NCBI GenBank assembly: GCA_031292665.1
Contig: JARLGR010000137.1
Coordinates: forward strand, 1 to 33,103
Direction of reading: 5' to 3'
DNA length: 33,103 bases
From: Mycobacterium sp.
GTDB taxonomy: Bacteria > Actinomycetota > Actinomycetes > Mycobacteriales > Mycobacteriaceae
Shown here: piece by piece, positions 28,262-33,103 of the stretch
Layout of the letters: each line of letters begins with the position of its first letter
How positions within the stretch are numbered: the first letter of the stretch is position 1
The notes under the pieces: model-generated
Seen by the model: the letters and a program-made list of their open reading frames with translations, nothing else
The model's database searches: none
What the model was told of the DNA's origin: nothing
Translations under genes and position numbers: made by a program

Positions 28262-29545
28262 TCAGCCGGCGGCCGGCACCGGCGTCCGTTGCCGGGTCGT
28301 GGAATCGGGCGATGTTTTCCCTGCGGTGACGGTCAGCCCCGCCACGACGATGAACGCCAGCGCCCACGACACGTAGGACATCCCGGCGAGCTGGCGCCAC
28401 CACGCCGCGGTGGCCTCGTGATGCTTGGGGAGCAGGTCGATCGGTGTCCACCTCATGAGTGCCACACCGGCGGCGCTGACCAGCGCCAGCGCCACGTTGC
28501 GGCGCCGCCACGCCAAAATGCCGGTCACCAGAACGGCCGGCAACATCCAGACCCAGTGGTGCGACCACGACACCGGCGACACCATCAACCCGAACAGGGC
28601 AACGCAGATGATCGCGAGGACAGGCTCGCCGGCTGCCAGCACCCGTCGCATCGCCCAGACGGTCACCGCCAGCACCAGCAGCGACGCGGCCACCCACAGC
28701 AGGAAGCGCTGCTGCTCGCCGAGATTTATCCGGGCGAGGGCACCGACGATGTTCTGGTCGGTGTTCAGCGTCGCGGCGCCGATCCGATCGGTGTGGTGCA
28801 CAGTGTGGGTCCAGTACTCCCACGAGTCGTCCCACGCCAGCGCGAAACCGACGAGTGTCGCCCCCAGAAAACTGCCCACCGCGGTCAGCGCCGCACGGTT
28901 GTCGCGACGCAACAGGAAGTACAGCAGGAACACCGCGGGCGTCAGTTTCAGCGCGATGCCCAGGCCCAGTAGCAGCCCGCGCGGCCACGGCGTGCGGCGC
29001 GGCACGCAGTCGGCGATCACCAGGGTCATCAGCACAACGTTGATCTGCCCGAAGGCGAAGTTCGACGTGATCGGTTCCAGGCAGATCGTCGCCGGCACCA
29101 CGATGACAACGGCAAGCCACCAGCGGCGCAGCCACGCCGGGCCGGCCAGCAGCGCCGAGGCGTTCCAGACGTCGAGGCGGGTCAACAGGACCGCCGTCGA
29201 CACCACCAGCAGCGCCCACGTCAACGCCGTGATCGCGACGCTGGCGGCCGGCATATGCAGCCAGGCGAACGGGCAGAACACGATGGCCGCCAGCGGGGGA
29301 TAGGTGAACGGCAGATCAATCCCGATGGGTGTGTGGAACATCACGTCGCCGTGGTACAGCGGACGGCCGTCCATCCAGGCCTGGCCGCCCATCTGATAGA
29401 TGTCGATGTCGATGCGGTAGGGCGTGTGCCCGAACAGCTGCCAGGCCGCGTAGCCCACTCCGGCGGCGGCCACCAGCCAAAGCAGGGACCACACCAGCGC
29501 CTGCACGGGTCGACTGCCCACCCCGGGCGCCTGCCTTGTAATCAT
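28262..29545 (-). CDS. Alpha-(1->2)-mannopyranosyltransferase MptC (GT-C family)
   Basis: Predicted 427-aa polytopic membrane glycosyltransferase of the GT87/GT-C type with about ten hydrophobic segments. The first extracytoplasmic loop carries the catalytic acidic motif [18 protein letters not shown] and further on [14 protein letters not shown], both typical of actinobacterial polyprenyl-phosphomannose-dependent enzymes. The Rv2181 ortholog adds alpha-1,2-mannose branches to lipomannan and caps in LAM, using decaprenyl-phosphomannose on the outside of the membrane. Start ATG at 29545 ([11 protein letters not shown]). Divergent from the Rv2180c-like gene with 90 bp between the starts; convergent with the PlsC gene with almost no spacer. 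Confidence 0.9.
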   Translation of the reverse strand: MITRQAPGVGSRPVQALVWSLLWLVAAAGVGYAAWQLFGHTPYRIDIDIYQMGGQAWMDGRPLYHGDVMFHTPIGIDLPFTYPPLAAIVFCPFAWLHMPAASVAITALTWALLVVSTAVLLTRLDVWNASALLAGPAWLRRWWLAVVIVVPATICLEPITSNFAFGQINVVLMTLVIADCVPRRTPWPRGLLLGLGIALKLTPAVFLLYFLLRRDNRAALTAVGSFLGATLVGFALAWDDSWEYWTHTVHHTDRIGAATLNTDQNIVGALARINLGEQQRFLLWVAASLLVLAVTVWAMRRVLAAGEPVLAIICVALFGLMVSPVSWSHHWVWMLPAVLVTGILAWRRRNVALALVSAAGVALMRWTPIDLLPKHHEATAAWWRQLAGMSYVSWALAFIVVAGLTVTAGKTSPDSTTRQRTPVPAAG

Positions 29546-29635
29546 GTCTCAGAACAGCGTAACGGTGCGGGGCGCCCGCGTGGCGGCGCAGCGCGGCTCC
29601 CGCGGGGCGGGCGCAGGCAGGCGTACGTTGCAAGA

Positions 29636-30526
29636 GTGCTCCATTGGTTCGTGGCGGGGGTGACCCATTGGTTCTCGCATGACGTCGTCGATCGTGGCCG
29701 CCTGCCGTTGCTGTGCTGTCTGGTCGCCTTCATCCTGACCTTTTTCGTCACGCGAAGTTTCGTTCGGTTCATCCGCCACCGCGCCGAGACAGGTCGCCCG
29801 ACCAGGTGGTGGCATCCGCGCAACGTCCATCTCGGGGGAGTGCACATCCACCACGTGACGTTCGGCGTGGTCCTGGCGCTGCTTTCGGGGCTGACGTTGG
29901 TCACGTTGTCGGTCGACGGGCATGAACCCCAATTCGCCTTGGCTGCAACCTTTTTCGGTATCGGGGCGGCCCTGGTGCTCGACGAGTACGCGTTGATCCT
30001 GCACCTGTCCGACGTCTACTGGTCCGAAGACGGCCGCACGTCGGTGGACGCGGTCTTCGCCGCGGTTGCGGTGGCCGGGCTGTTGATGATGGGGTTGCAC
30101 CCGCTGATGTTCTTCCTGCCGATCTGGCACGGGGCCGAATCCGTGGCCCTGCGGGCCGTGGTGGGCGGTGCGTTGGCGTTGGCACTGCCGCTGGCCGTGG
30201 TGGTGGTGCTCAAGGGCAAGGTGTGGACCGGTCTGCTGGGCATGTTCATCGTCGTGCTGCTGGTCATCGGCGCCATCCGCCTGTCCCGCCCGCATGCCCC
30301 CTGGGCCAGGTGGCGCTACACCACCCAGCCGGACAAGATGCGGCGGGCGCTGCAGCGCGAAAGGACGCTGCGCCGCCCGGTGGTGCGCGCCAAACTGTAC
30401 ATACAGTGCGCGATCGCCGGCACGCCGCGACTGCCCGACGAACGCACGATCGACGCCCAGCTCGACCATGACGTGCATCCCGCGCCGCCGCCCGAGAACA
30501 CCGAGCCCATCCTGATCGCCAGATAG
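29636..30526 (+). CDS. Integral membrane protein (Rv2180c-like)
   Basis: Predicted 296 aa. The GTG at 29636 (VLHWFVAGVTHWFSHD) gives a length close to Rv2180c; the frame is open from 29255 only because it runs antisense to mptC. Six or so hydrophobic spans cover residues ~25-215. A conserved-looking HPRNVHLGGVHIHHVTFG segment has several histidines and faces the first helix pair, and LDEYALILHLSDVYW carries acidic residues. The C-terminal ~80 residues are basic and soluble. No known catalytic motif; function unknown. Its promoter must lie in the 90-bp gap shared with mptC. Confidence 0.85.
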   Translation: MLHWFVAGVTHWFSHDVVDRGRLPLLCCLVAFILTFFVTRSFVRFIRHRAETGRPTRWWHPRNVHLGGVHIHHVTFGVVLALLSGLTLVTLSVDGHEPQFALAATFFGIGAALVLDEYALILHLSDVYWSEDGRTSVDAVFAAVAVAGLLMMGLHPLMFFLPIWHGAESVALRAVVGGALALALPLAVVVVLKGKVWTGLLGMFIVVLLVIGAIRLSRPHAPWARWRYTTQPDKMRRALQRERTLRRPVVRAKLYIQCAIAGTPRLPDERTIDAQLDHDVHPAPPPENTEPILIAR

Positions 30527-30527
30527 G

Positions 30528-30695
30528 CGGCGCTCGCCGTCGCCCGCCTAGGCCGATGGGCGGCCTCGCCCCCTCGCCGCTTCGCGGCTGGGGTGCCCCC
30601 AACTCGCGCCGTTCCGGCGCTCGCCGTCGCCCATTAGGCCGATGGGCGGGCTTCTTACTCGCGCCGTTCCGGCGCTCGCCGTCGCCCGCCTAGGC
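30528..30695. repeat. Direct repeats in the Rv2180c-like/Rv2179c-like spacer
   Basis: A 31-bp sequence starting actcgcgccgttccggcgct is exactly repeated at 30602-30632 and 30657-30687 (55-bp period). Its inner part (ggcgctcgccgtcgccc) occurs a third time at 30529-30545. The first two inner copies continue into a taggccgatgggcgg module, forming small CGCCC...GGGCG hairpins. The array fills almost the entire 176-bp gap up to the next start codon. Confidence 0.75.
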
Positions 30696-30702
30696 TTTCG
30701 GG

Positions 30703-31206
30703 GTGCGGTACTTCTACGACACCGAATTCATCGACGACGGCCGCACCATCGAGCTGATCTCGATCGGGGTGGTCGCCGAGGACGGGCGGGAGTACTACGC
30801 CGTATCCACCGAATTCGATCCCGAGCGCGCCGGCAGCTGGGTCCGCGCCCACGTGCTGCCCAAGCTGCCGCCCCCGTCGTCGCAGTTGTGGCGCTCGCGC
30901 CGGCAGATCCGTGCGGACTTGGAGGAGTTCTTCGGCGTCTTCCGCGTCGGGGACACCGATCGGATCGAGCTGTGGGCGTGGGTGGGGGCCTACGACCACG
31001 TGGCCCTGTGTCAGTTGTGGGGCCCGATGCCCGAACTGCCGCGGGCGCTGCCTCGTTTCACGCGCGAGTTGCGCCAGTTGTGGGAGGACAGTGGATCGCC
31101 GCGGATGCCGCCGCGCCCGCGCGACGCCCACGATGCGCTGGTCGACGCCCGCGACCAACTGCGCCGCTTCCGGCTGATCACGTCGGTCGACGCGGCGGAG
31201 CACTGA
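30703..31206 (+). CDS. DEDDh-type 3'-5' exoribonuclease (Rv2179c-like)
   Basis: Predicted 167 aa. RNase T-fold enzyme; Rv2179c has been characterised structurally as a 3'-5' exoribonuclease. Active-site motifs: YFYDTEFI at the N-terminus (Asp6, Glu8), a middle WAWVGAYDHVALCQLWG (third Asp) and the C-terminal RDAHDALVDARDQL (His and last Asp). Start GTG at 30703, directly after the repeat array. It is compact, single-domain and cytosolic. Likely monocistronic or cotranscribed with aroG 90 bp downstream. Confidence 0.9.
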   Translation: MRYFYDTEFIDDGRTIELISIGVVAEDGREYYAVSTEFDPERAGSWVRAHVLPKLPPPSSQLWRSRRQIRADLEEFFGVFRVGDTDRIELWAWVGAYDHVALCQLWGPMPELPRALPRFTRELRQLWEDSGSPRMPPRPRDAHDALVDARDQLRRFRLITSVDAAEH

Positions 31207-31251
31207 GCGCGGTGCACCCGGTTACCGCCGTTTGTGTCCTGTTCTCCCTGA

Positions 31252-32685
<1,434 letters not shown>

Positions 32686-32696
32686 ATTCCTCCCCC

Positions 32697-32754
32697 CGAG
32701 CGTGCGTGTCTGTACACGGACACGCCGATGTGGCCGTACCTTTGCGCACGCTCG
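32697..32754. terminator. Nested inverted repeat between convergent aroG and pknL
   Basis: Outer arms cgagcgtgcg (32697-32706) and cgcacgctcg (32745-32754) are perfect 10-bp complements; inside lies a second hairpin, GTGTC (32706-32710) and GACAC (32719-32723). The element fills the 81-bp gap between the two stops and probably ends transcription from one or both sides. No T-tract is present. Confidence 0.55.
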
Positions 32755-32766
32755 CGGGCCGAGAAG

Positions 32767-33103
32767 CTACAGCAGCCCGCTCAGGTTGCTGCCGATCGTC
32801 CATGCCGCCGCGGCGACCAAGCCGGTGACCGCCAGCACCACCGCCACCCAGATCAGCACCATGCGCCGGGCGTGCTGACGGGCCCAGACGAACTCGCTCA
32901 TCGCTATGCCGGCGAATTCGCGTGCGACGGGCTGGTTTTGGTCGTCGGATAGCGGCTCGCCCTGCTGGGGGCGCGCCGGCTCCGGCCAGTCCCCGGGCCC
33001 GCGGGTCAGCTGCCGGGTGGGGTGCCGGACGGGGGGCGGGGCCGGCGCCCGGGGGCAATCCCCCCGCTTCTGCGCGGTGGGCCGGCGCCCGCACAGAAAC
33101 TAA
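32767..33103 (-). pseudogene. pknL: Serine/threonine protein kinase PknL, C-terminal part, apparently frame-disrupted (runs off right edge)
   Basis: Reading leftward from about 33030, the translation VRHPTRQLTRGPGDW...FAGIAMSEFVWARQHARRMVLIW...WTIGSNLSGLL is clearly the juxtamembrane region, single transmembrane helix and short extracytoplasmic tail of PknL, ending in TAG at 32769-32767. Upstream the frame meets a TAG at 33102-33100. In the other frame the window edge reads LVSVRAPA, similar to the FRVPAP segment I recall before this region in M. tuberculosis. A 13-bp direct repeat (33039-33051 and 33079-33091) lies 40 bp apart; removing one 40-bp unit joins the two frames without a stop. The kinase domain lies outside the window. 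Either a real frameshift or an assembly fault. Confidence 0.7.

Noticed and set aside
29255..29635. N-terminal extension of the Rv2180c-like protein to 29255
   Set aside because: The extension is antisense to mptC and of low-complexity Arg/Gly/His composition; the GTG at 29636 gives the expected length.

Overview
The window is a GC-rich actinobacterial chromosome segment. Its gene content and order match the Mycobacterium tuberculosis block running from cobS/cobT (Rv2208/Rv2207) down to aroG and pknL (Rv2178c/Rv2176), in inverted orientation relative to H37Rv numbering. MmpS3, MptC (mannan/LAM mannosyltransferase), PimB', AdoK and the QcrCAB/CtaE/CtaC respiratory genes all point to Mycobacterium, probably a slow grower. 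Several start sites and lengths agree with those I remember for M. tuberculosis. I cannot fix the species from sequence alone. It reads as conserved core genome: I see no rRNA, tRNA, CRISPR array, prophage or complete insertion sequence, and no gene-free stretch longer than about 200 bases.

Layout. (1) 1-2393, minus: a cobalamin nucleotide-loop operon cobU-cobT-cobS with stop/start overlaps, preceded by a DUF3043 membrane protein. (2) 2585-5983: glycerate kinase-family protein and ErpA-type Fe-S carrier (plus), an Rv2203-like membrane protein (minus), and adenosine kinase AdoK (plus). (3) 6060-8030: AsnB (minus), convergent with adoK across a perfect 17-bp inverted repeat. (4) 8187-15989: the aerobic respiratory supercomplex region. 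ctaC-ctaF, then mmpS3 and an Rv2197c-like membrane protein, run plus and face the minus operon ctaE-qcrC-qcrA-qcrB across a strong hairpin. (5) 16129-19056: trpD (plus) overlaps antisense with the 3' end of an exonuclease/GIY-YIG nuclease gene (minus). (6) 19191-22799: a small Cys-rich protein, RipC peptidoglycan hydrolase, a putative metallopeptidase and PimB', an envelope-building run. (7) 22909-28257: FadD15 (minus), divergent from a five-gene operon of two SRPBCC proteins, an ArsA/Get3-like ATPase, a small Cys protein and a PlsC acyltransferase. (8) 28262-33103: MptC (minus), an Rv2180c-like membrane protein, the Rv2179c-type RNase and AroG (plus), and the C-terminal part of PknL (minus, running off the window).

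The most notable observations are structural. The pknL fragment appears frame-disrupted by a 40-bp duplication-like insertion bounded by 13-bp direct repeats; removing 40 bp restores an open frame to the window edge. The ArsA-like ATPase has its P-loop upstream of the first ordinary start codon, and the metallopeptidase has its N-terminal membrane segment in the same situation. Each is explained by a one-base deletion in a C-rich tract or by a non-canonical CTG start. Short GC-rich repeats recur in intergenic spaces, mostly at convergent gene ends. The least-understood functional unit is the five-gene SRPBCC/ArsA-like/PlsC operon beside fadD15. Gene names and comparisons with M. tuberculosis come from memory of those proteins, not from a search.
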